From positions 38,990-74,247 of the forward strand of contig NZ_LELK01000004.1 in the NCBI RefSeq assembly GCF_001039475.1: a DNA stretch of 35,258 nt. Direction: 5' to 3'. Each line of letters begins with the position of its first letter. Positions within the stretch are counted from its first letter, which is position 1. The notes below the pieces were generated by a model. It was not told where the DNA came from and searched no databases. It was given only the letters and a program-made list of their open reading frames with translations. The stretch is from Guptibacillus hwajinpoensis (GTDB lineage: Bacteria; Bacillota; Bacilli; Bacillales; Guptibacillaceae). Below, piece by piece: positions 24,767 to 31,281 of this stretch. Made by a program: the position numbers and the translations under genes.

Positions 24767-25966
24767 ATGATGACAAACGAAATAAGCGTGCAGATTTATG
24801 CTAAGCACAAAAAGAAATTTGAGAATGGATATCCCCTTATTTTCAAAGAAGCGATCGTAAACAGCGAGCGTCTAACAGAAGAAGGAACCATTCTTAACCT
24901 TGAAGATGAGCAGGGTCGTTTTATCGGCAAAGGATATTATGGCAGACAGAATAAGGGATATGGCTGGGTGCTGACTCAACAAGAGAACGAATCGATTAAT
25001 CAGGAGTTTTTTGTAAGAAAGATTCAAACAGCGCTTCACTACCGTAATTCCTTCTTTGAAGATGCGAGTACGACGGCCTTTCGAGTTGTAAATGGCGAAG
25101 GAGACGGACTTGGTGGGTTAACCATTGATTATTTCGACGGATATTATTTGATTAATTGGTACAGTGAAGGCGTTTATTCTTTTAAAAACTTTGTCGTCGA
25201 AGCGTTAAAGCGCCTTGTGGACTTCAAAGGTATTTACGAGAAAAAGCGTTTTGATGCAAAAGGTCAGTATGTTGAAGATGATGACTTTGTAACAGGCGAA
25301 CGCGGTGAATTTCCTTTAATCGTTAAAGAGAATGGTGTGGACTTTGCTGTTTACTTAAATGAAGGTGCAATGGTTGGCGTGTTTCTTGATCAGCGTCCCG
25401 TTCGTAAGCTAATTCGTGATCAATACGCTAGTGGGAAAACAGTTTTGAATACTTTTTCCTACACTGGAGCTTTTTCCGTCTTTGCGGTTAAGGGAGGAGC
25501 AAGCAAAACGACGAGTGTTGACCTTGCGAATCGAAGTCTGAACAAAACAATTGAGCAATTTAGCGTGAACGAAATTGATTATGAAGAACAAACCATTCTT
25601 GTGATGGATGTATTTAAATACTTTAAGTATGCTGTGAAAAAGAATCTTTCCTTCGATATGGTGATTCTCGATCCACCAAGCTTTGCTCGCTCTAAGAAAC
25701 ATACGTTTAGCGCAGCAAAAGATTATAAGGACCTTATTAAAGATGCTATTTCAATTACAGAAGATGATGGGATTATTGTTGCCTCAACCAATTATAGTGG
25801 TTATGACATGAAGAAATTTAAAGGATTTATTGACCAGGCATTTAAAGAGACGAACGGAAAGTATGAGTTGCTTGAAGAGTTTACACTACCGGAGGATTTT
25901 AGAACGATTAAAGAATTCCGTGAAGGTAACTACCTAAAAGTAGTCTTCATTAAAAAAATAAAGTGA
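24767..25966 (+). CDS. Class I SAM-dependent rRNA methyltransferase, RlmI/YwbD-like
   Basis: A 399-aa protein of the RlmI family (23S rRNA m5C1962 in E. coli; B. subtilis YwbD). The N-terminal PUA domain covers about 1-80, then the RlmI central region. The Rossmann methyltransferase begins near GVFLDQRPVRKLI and NTFSYTGAFSVFA (motif I), then VILDPPSFARSKK (motif IV, DPPSF). The Cys used by true m5C enzymes in motif VI is not obvious in the ASTNYSGYD stretch, where Asn-Tyr-Ser replaces the usual NCS-like sequence, so the target base or even activity may differ. ATG 24767 or the adjacent ATG 24770 could be used; the ribosome site (AGGA) is weak. Confidence 0.87.
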   Translation: MMTNEISVQIYAKHKKKFENGYPLIFKEAIVNSERLTEEGTILNLEDEQGRFIGKGYYGRQNKGYGWVLTQQENESINQEFFVRKIQTALHYRNSFFEDASTTAFRVVNGEGDGLGGLTIDYFDGYYLINWYSEGVYSFKNFVVEALKRLVDFKGIYEKKRFDAKGQYVEDDDFVTGERGEFPLIVKENGVDFAVYLNEGAMVGVFLDQRPVRKLIRDQYASGKTVLNTFSYTGAFSVFAVKGGASKTTSVDLANRSLNKTIEQFSVNEIDYEEQTILVMDVFKYFKYAVKKNLSFDMVILDPPSFARSKKHTFSAAKDYKDLIKDAISITEDDGIIVASTNYSGYDMKKFKGFIDQAFKETNGKYELLEEFTLPEDFRTIKEFREGNYLKVVFIKKIK

Positions 25967-26014
25967 TTGCTAGCGGAACGATATGAATCTGGATAAGGGG
26001 GAGAGGTTGTTAGT

Positions 26015-26632
26015 ATGAATATAATTGTATTTGGGGCTTCAGGTGGAACTGGAAATGCATTCGTAAGACAAGCAATTGCAGCAGGTCATCACGTAACAGC
26101 TTTTGTTCGAACCCCTTCTAAGCTTGAGACTTCTCACAAAAACTTATCCGTTGAGCTAGGGGATGCGATGCAAGCAGCTGATGTCAAACAAGCAATGAGT
26201 TCTGAATTTGATGCGGTAATATCATGCCTCGGTGCGAATGGTCTTGGTAAAACGACTGACCTTTCTACAATGACGACGAACATTCTGGATGCAATGAGTC
26301 TCCATGATGTGAAGCGCATTATTTATATGGCTTCTGCAGGCATTAACAAAGAAATACCTGGCGTTACAGGTTTTGTTGCTGGCAAACTGCTGCAAAACGT
26401 TCTTGCAGATCACCGAAGAGCAGTCGACCTGCTAGCAGCAAGTGAAATGGAGTGGACAGTTGTCCGACCAATGGGATTAACGAATGATGAGAGAACAAGT
26501 GATTATCGAAAGACCACGAGTGGCGTTCCAAAAGGAGGGCGGCGAATTTCAAGAGAAGACGTAGCGGATTTTATTCTGAAAACAGCTTCTGACCATCTTT
26601 ATATTCGTCACTCCATCGGGCTCGCTAATTGA
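26015..26632 (+). CDS. NAD(P)-binding Rossmann protein (NmrA/SDR-like)
   Basis: A 205-aa atypical short-chain-dehydrogenase-fold protein. The N-terminal VFGASGGTGNAFV is the GASGGTG dinucleotide motif; VTAFVRTPSKL follows as the second strand with the NADP-selecting Arg; SCLGANG and YMASAGINKE are typical of NAD(P)H-binding (NAD_binding_10) proteins such as YwnB-like flavin or quinone reductases and redox sensors. The catalytic Tyr-x-x-x-Lys of classical SDRs is absent. GGGGGAGAGG precedes the ATG. The function is not assignable further. Confidence 0.82.
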   Translation: MNIIVFGASGGTGNAFVRQAIAAGHHVTAFVRTPSKLETSHKNLSVELGDAMQAADVKQAMSSEFDAVISCLGANGLGKTTDLSTMTTNILDAMSLHDVKRIIYMASAGINKEIPGVTGFVAGKLLQNVLADHRRAVDLLAASEMEWTVVRPMGLTNDERTSDYRKTTSGVPKGGRRISREDVADFILKTASDHLYIRHSIGLAN

Positions 26633-26633
26633 A

Positions 26634-26666
26634 AAGAACCGTGAAGCAATCGCTTCACGGTTCTTT
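26634..26666. terminator. Bidirectional terminator between the NAD(P)-binding gene and the alcohol dehydrogenase gene
   Basis: A 14-bp stem AAGAACCGTGAAGC (26634-26647) / GCTTCACGGTTCTT (26652-26665) with loop AATC, between converging genes. Confidence 0.9.
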
Positions 26667-26674
26667 ATATAGAG

Positions 26675-27889
26675 TTAAATAGATACTTTCTGAGAATGAA
26701 TCACTCGGTTACCTACAGCGGTAATAAGTTCAGGTGATAGCGGGAAGTTAAGTGCTGCAGGGTCCATTTTGACGGCCGTTATGGTTGCCTCTAGTGCTTC
26801 ACTTTTTATATCGTAGTCCTTAAAGTCTGCAGGAAGACCGACGTCCTGCTGCATGTTTTTGATCTTCTCGATAACGTCCTGCAACAACGTTTCTTTATCT
26901 TTTCCTTTCGTATCTAGATTCAATGCTTGAGCAAGCTGTTGTATTTTTGGCAAATACAGAGTAGGAATCATTTCCATAACAATAGGAAGGAAGACAGCAT
27001 TTGCAAGACCATGTGGAATGCGGAAAAGCGCTCCATATGCATGGGCAAAATTGTGTACAGGAATGGCATTGAGTGCAAAGCTAAAAGCGGTAATCCCCAT
27101 CATGCTTGCTTGCAGCATTTCCATTCTTGCGGTTAGATTGTCTCCGTGTTTCACTGCGGTTGGAAGATGAGTTTCGATTAATCGAATAGACTGCAGTGCA
27201 TAGGCATCGGTCAAAGCTGTTGCGGTTGGTGACGCGAGAGCTTCAATAGCGTGAGTGAGGGCATCAAACCCAGTAAACGCCGTGATAGAAGCAGGAAGGC
27301 CAGTTGTTAATTCAGGATCAAGAATGGCCATATCCGCATTAATGAACGGGTGGATAATGTTCGTTTTCATTTTGATGTCTTCGTTATAAATAACAGCAAT
27401 AGGAGAAACTTCTGATCCCGTTCCGGCTGTCGTTGGAATAGAAATATGGGGGATTGGCATATAGTTTGCTTCAGGCCAAGATAAATAAAGCAGGCCTCCA
27501 GGGATGGCTTCTTTAATATCTGTTAAGCCGTGATGAAGACAGTATTTAACTCCTTTTACTGTGTCCATAACGCTCCCACCACCAACTGCAAGTAGACCGT
27601 CAGCACTTATTTCTCGTGCGTATCGTAGCGCTGCATTCACGTCTTTACTGCCTGCATCTTGCTTAATATCAAGGAACACTCCTGCAAGCTCTGGTCCTGT
27701 ACCATGCGGTGTTAAGGCAAAGATTTCTTTAATCTTCTCGACAATTCCGGCCTGCTCAAGACCACGATCACTGAAAAGGACGATTCGCTTAGCTTGGAGT
27801 CCTCTAAATAAATCAGGGACGAGCGCGCGAGTTCCTGCACCACTATGAATTGCAGTTCGAAGCATGTATTGAGAATAAGTTAATGACAT
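26675..27889 (-). CDS. Iron-containing alcohol dehydrogenase (group III)
   Basis: A 404-aa NAD(P)-dependent alcohol dehydrogenase of the FucO/DhaT type. The nucleotide motif GGGSVMD (103-109) and the four iron ligands are present with correct spacing: D209, H213 (in GFDALTHAIEA), H279 (PVHNFAHAYG) and H293 (RIPHGLAN). ATG 27889 is chosen because GGAGGTGAG is directly upstream; a start at 27940 would overlap the aldehyde dehydrogenase and lacks a site. It is the last gene of the leftward operon R2lox-ALDH-ADH, so it probably interconverts an alcohol and the aldehyde handled by ALDH. The substrate is unknown. Confidence 0.93.
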   Translation of the reverse strand: MSLTYSQYMLRTAIHSGAGTRALVPDLFRGLQAKRIVLFSDRGLEQAGIVEKIKEIFALTPHGTGPELAGVFLDIKQDAGSKDVNAALRYAREISADGLLAVGGGSVMDTVKGVKYCLHHGLTDIKEAIPGGLLYLSWPEANYMPIPHISIPTTAGTGSEVSPIAVIYNEDIKMKTNIIHPFINADMAILDPELTTGLPASITAFTGFDALTHAIEALASPTATALTDAYALQSIRLIETHLPTAVKHGDNLTARMEMLQASMMGITAFSFALNAIPVHNFAHAYGALFRIPHGLANAVFLPIVMEMIPTLYLPKIQQLAQALNLDTKGKDKETLLQDVIEKIKNMQQDVGLPADFKDYDIKSEALEATITAVKMDPAALNFPLSPELITAVGNRVIHSQKVSI

Positions 27890-27906
27890 ACTGCTCACCT
27901 CCATCT

Positions 27907-29433
27907 TTAAGATTGGTTTGAAAAGAGAAGACTGTACCATGTTCTACGTTCTGCTTCTGGAACCATTGATGTGTGGACGTGCTTAACCTGCGTATAGGCA
28001 TCAAGTGAATGCCTGCCCATCTCTCTGCCGATGCCACTTTGTTTGTAGCCACCGAAAGGAGCATCATTCCGAAGCATATGCCAGTCATTGATCCACACAA
28101 CGCCAGCACGAAGCTTTCTAACGACTTTATATGCTTTATTCACATCTGCCGTCCATACACCTGCAGCAAGTCCATAAATCGTGTCGTTTGCCATACGTAC
28201 CGCATCTTCAACTTCGCTATAGCGGATAACGGAAAGAACAGGTCCAAAGATCTCTTCTCTTGCGATTGTCATATCGTTTGTCACATCTGCAAAAATCGTA
28301 GGAGCGATGAAATGTCCATTCTCACATCCTTCAACCTTCACTTCTTGTCCACCGCACACGAGGCGAGCACCTTCTTGTTTTCCTTTCTCGATATAAGATA
28401 AAATCGATTCTTTTTGAGTTTCTGAAATGACAGGTCCCATATCTGTAGCGAGATCAAGCGGATTACCTAGAACTAGCTTCTCTGAAAGCTCTTTTAATCC
28501 ATCAATAACCTGATCATAGATTTTATCTGGGACAAACAATCTTGTGCCAGATTCACAAAGCTGTCCAGAGTGGAGGAAGACGCCGAATAGGCTTCCTGGA
28601 AGAGCCAGAGAAAGATCCGCATCTTCTAGTAGAATAGAAGGTGATTTGCCTCCTAGTTCAAGTGTCGTGTTTTTGATTGTATTAGAAGCAAGACTCATAA
28701 TGTGGCGACCTACCTCGGTTGAACCTGTGAAGGCGATTTTCTCGACTTTCGGATGAGTGGCGAGCGCTTCACCCACTTCTTTACCGCTTCCGGTAACGAC
28801 GTTTATGACACCAGGCGGTACGACTTCAGATATTATTTCAGCGAGCCTTAGCGTTGTGAGAGGTGTGTAGCTTGCTGGTTTTATAACGATCGTATTACCC
28901 ATGGCGAGGGCAGGGGCAATCTTCCAAGATGCAATCAACATAGGCATGTTCCAAGGCGTAATCGCTGCACACACTCCGATTGGTTCACGCCAAATGAAAT
29001 TGTGAGCAGGTCCAGGGAACGGTGGGGAAGGGAGTGTTTCAGAATACGTGTAGTCGAGTACAAATTTCCCGAGCGTTTGGAATAAATCTACCATCTGAAG
29101 CACGTCATTTGAACCAAGCCTTCGAACTGTTCCGCCTGATGAGATCGCTTCTAATCCGACGAGCTCTTCAGCATTTTCCATAATCTTTTGTGCGATCGCA
29201 TAAAGAATTTTCGAACGCTCTTTAGGTGCCATTTCGCGCCATTCATCTTGTTCAAATGCAGCGGTTGCGGCTTCCACAGCACGATCGACATCTTTCTTTG
29301 TTCCACTTGCTACCTTTGCAACAAGTTCCCCGTTTGCTGGATTGACGACATCGAATGTACGATTCGCTTCTGAGGCGATCCATTTACCATTAATGAATAG
29401 CGGATACGACTTGATATCTATGTTAACTGACAT
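27907..29433 (-). CDS. NAD(P)-dependent aldehyde dehydrogenase
   Basis: A 508-aa aldehyde dehydrogenase superfamily member. Visible catalytic residues are N162 (PWNMP), K185 (IKPAS), the cofactor loop FTGSTEVG (235-242), general base E259 (LELGGKSP) and nucleophile C293 (GQLCESG), all in place. It oxidises an aldehyde to the acid; betaine-aldehyde- or phenylacetaldehyde-type substrates are possible but not determinable. AAAGGAGGATAAAAA precedes the ATG. It lies 19 bases downstream of the R2lox gene and 17 bases before the alcohol dehydrogenase, so the three are one operon. Confidence 0.95.
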   Translation of the reverse strand: MSVNIDIKSYPLFINGKWIASEANRTFDVVNPANGELVAKVASGTKKDVDRAVEAATAAFEQDEWREMAPKERSKILYAIAQKIMENAEELVGLEAISSGGTVRRLGSNDVLQMVDLFQTLGKFVLDYTYSETLPSPPFPGPAHNFIWREPIGVCAAITPWNMPMLIASWKIAPALAMGNTIVIKPASYTPLTTLRLAEIISEVVPPGVINVVTGSGKEVGEALATHPKVEKIAFTGSTEVGRHIMSLASNTIKNTTLELGGKSPSILLEDADLSLALPGSLFGVFLHSGQLCESGTRLFVPDKIYDQVIDGLKELSEKLVLGNPLDLATDMGPVISETQKESILSYIEKGKQEGARLVCGGQEVKVEGCENGHFIAPTIFADVTNDMTIAREEIFGPVLSVIRYSEVEDAVRMANDTIYGLAAGVWTADVNKAYKVVRKLRAGVVWINDWHMLRNDAPFGGYKQSGIGREMGRHSLDAYTQVKHVHTSMVPEAERRTWYSLLFSNQS

Positions 29434-29452
29434 TTTTTATCCTCCTTTTGCT

Positions 29453-30343
29453 TTAAATGACGCCGACATCAGCTTCAAGCGTTTCTTGAATATCTTTAAC
29501 GCTTTTGCCTTTTGCACGTGCAAGGATTTCCATGCGCACGGATAGCTGTTTCATAGAAAAGGCCATCGTTGCATCCAATGTGTTTCCAAACGCATTTTGA
29601 GCTTTTCCACCCATTCCTTCGTGAGTTAGCTGTTGGGCAAGTGGTGCAAGTTCATCCATTTTGTTCTGTACAAGTTCAAATAGAGATGGTTTCTCTGCAA
29701 TCAAACGCTGTAGCAAAAACGTGCCATAGCCAATATGACGTGATTCATCTCTTTTAAGCAGACCTACACCTTTCATTAATCCAGGCATTATTTGAGCTTT
29801 TTCTAGTGATTCATAGAAAGAAAAGTAGCCTGTTTCAGCAAGTACACCTTCAACAAACATGTTGTAGACTGTCGATGCTTCAGCAAGTGCTTCCCTTGAA
29901 TGATCGTGCTGAAGCTTGCCCATTGCTTCGGGCAAAATATGATAGAAGATTTTCTGATAGGTGTCAGAGTGATAACGTGAGAGATTGTCTTTTTGACCAA
30001 TTTCGTTAAGAAAAAGTCTAAAAAACTCGGTATGTTTCGCTTCTTCAAAGAGAAAAGTCGTTAGATACATTTCTTCTTCAATTCTGCCTTCTTTTGCAAT
30101 CACCATGATGAGTGGTAAGAGATCTAGTGTTACGGCTTCTTCACCAGCTTGAAATTGCGAAACAAGCCTAAGAATCTCCTCCTGCTGAGCTCCTGAAAGA
30201 AACTGCCAGTCTTTCACATCCTGTGTGAAATCAATCTCTTTTGGATCCCACCCTCCAAATTTCTTCGCTTTTTGATAAAGTCGAAATGGAAGTAAATCCT
30301 CTTGTAGACCTCGTTCACTTGTCGTTTTCATTTCCCTCCGCAT
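29453..30343 (-). CDS. R2-like ligand-binding oxidase (R2lox), Mn/Fe ferritin-like oxidase
   Basis: A 296-aa ferritin-fold protein related to ribonucleotide reductase R2 but of the R2lox group, in which a Mn/Fe cofactor and a long-chain fatty-acid ligand occupy the site. Metal ligands read E68, E101, H104, E165, E200 and H203 (in GEEAVTLD, FEEAKHTEF, FVEGVLAE, DESRHIG), matching the spacing of the Geobacillus R2lox ligands E69, E102, H105, E167, E202, H205. The Val and Tyr that form that protein's ether cross-link have equivalents V71 and Y160. ATG 30343 has AAAGGTGG 6 bases upstream. It is the first gene of an operon with aldehyde and alcohol dehydrogenases, which suggests an oxidase acting on an alkyl substrate; that is inference. 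Confidence 0.9.
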   Translation of the reverse strand: MRREMKTTSERGLQEDLLPFRLYQKAKKFGGWDPKEIDFTQDVKDWQFLSGAQQEEILRLVSQFQAGEEAVTLDLLPLIMVIAKEGRIEEEMYLTTFLFEEAKHTEFFRLFLNEIGQKDNLSRYHSDTYQKIFYHILPEAMGKLQHDHSREALAEASTVYNMFVEGVLAETGYFSFYESLEKAQIMPGLMKGVGLLKRDESRHIGYGTFLLQRLIAEKPSLFELVQNKMDELAPLAQQLTHEGMGGKAQNAFGNTLDATMAFSMKQLSVRMEILARAKGKSVKDIQETLEADVGVI

Positions 30344-30363
30344 ATAAGACCACCTTTCATTGC

Positions 30364-30392
30364 TTGCGAATTAATCTGTCAGCTTCTATAAT
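30364..30392 (+). promoter_or_regulatory. Sigma-A promoter of the LuxR-type gene
   Basis: TTGCGA (30364-30369), a 17-base spacer, then consensus TATAAT (30387-30392). It lies within the divergent gap between the R2lox operon and the regulator. Confidence 0.65.
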
Positions 30393-30405
30393 AAAAGGGC
30401 TATCA

Positions 30406-30420
30406 TAAAAAGCGCTTACA
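30406..30420. promoter_or_regulatory. cre-like catabolite control site
   Basis: TAAAAAGCGCTTACA matches the cre consensus WTGNAANCGNWNNCW at all but the TG positions. It sits about 14 bases past the luxR -10 and upstream of the R2lox operon, so CcpA could affect either direction. Confidence 0.45.
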
Positions 30421-30478
30421 TATTTAGTGTAACGATTTATGTCTGAACATTCGATTCCTGAAAAGATAGGGGTGAATC

Positions 30479-31174
30479 ATGTCGATGCATGAAGAAACGT
30501 GGATGCGATCTTTTCATCAGTTGCTAGAAGTGAAAGAACCTATCCACCGTTGTGAAGTAATCCTTCAAAAGTTTCTTTCTCACTTCCCATTCAGACGTGC
30601 AAGTATCTTTACTTTTTCTTATTTTACGGGCATCGGAGAAGGTGTTCTCCGTGTAGACCGTAGCGGCGTATTTTCCATGAATGAAATACGAGAGGATATA
30701 CGGCGTATTCCGCCAATTCAACGCGCCTTATTAACTAATAAACCTGCTCTGTTGATGATGGATCAACATCATCAGCTTTTCCCCGAAGAATATATTCAAG
30801 CTTACAATTTAACATCCGTTCTCATTATTCCGTTATGCATTGAGCGTATTGCGATTGGCTGTGTTCTTATAGATGAGAAAGAGGAAGGAAGTACAATCCA
30901 CCAAGGATTAATTGATGATGTGATGGTGTATTTCAGGCAAGCTCTCGGCTTTATGCTACCAATAACCTCAAAGTCCCCAAATCCGTTAAGTCCACGAGAA
31001 ACAGAAGTTCTTCAGCATGCTGCAGACGGCTACAGCACGAAAGAAATTGCTCAACGATTGCAAATTAGTGATTTTACAGCAAGAGATTACATTACTTCAG
31101 CGATTCGGAAGTTAAATGCAAATAATCGCGCTGAGGCAGTTGCGAACGCATTAAGAGAGAGGTGGATTCATTAA
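30479..31174 (+). CDS. LuxR-family transcriptional regulator with GAF-like sensor domain
   Basis: A 231-aa regulator. Residues about 15-155 look like a GAF-type small-molecule domain (FPFRRASIFTFSYFTGIGEGVLRVDRSG region, then LIIPLCIERIAIGCVLIDE), quoted here in parts. Residues about 165-228 are a LuxR/FixJ HTH beginning LSPRETEVLQHAADGYSTKE and ending in a RAEAVANA helix. There is no receiver Asp pocket, so it is probably ligand-driven. AGGGGTGA is upstream; ATG 30479 gives the better spacing, though ATG 30485 is possible. It is divergent from the R2lox operon and precedes the molybdo-enzyme, and is the likely local activator of both. Confidence 0.85.
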   Translation: MSMHEETWMRSFHQLLEVKEPIHRCEVILQKFLSHFPFRRASIFTFSYFTGIGEGVLRVDRSGVFSMNEIREDIRRIPPIQRALLTNKPALLMMDQHHQLFPEEYIQAYNLTSVLIIPLCIERIAIGCVLIDEKEEGSTIHQGLIDDVMVYFRQALGFMLPITSKSPNPLSPRETEVLQHAADGYSTKEIAQRLQISDFTARDYITSAIRKLNANNRAEAVANALRERWIH

Positions 31175-31239
31175 TCCTTTGTAATGAGGGCAGGATTTAA
31201 AAGCCCTTGTGTAAAAACTAAATTTTCAGTAAACTTAAA

Positions 31240-31260
31240 ATACTGACTGGTTGGTATTAT
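31240..31260 (+). promoter_or_regulatory. Extended -10 promoter overlapped by a TetR-operator-like inverted repeat
   Basis: TGGTATTAT (31252-31260) is an extended -10 for the molybdo-enzyme gene. Overlapping it, ATACTGACTGGTTGGTAT (31240-31257) is an imperfect 18-base palindrome (12 of 18 positions symmetric) of the kind bound by TetR-family repressors. No TetR gene lies in this window. Confidence 0.45.
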
Positions 31261-31281
31261 GCGAAAAGAAGGAGGGATAAT

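Noticed and set aside
27843-28109. Small minus-strand frame overlapping the aldehyde dehydrogenase 3' end
   Set aside because: It is a shifted frame of the ALDH/ADH junction; both real genes are complete and well spaced.
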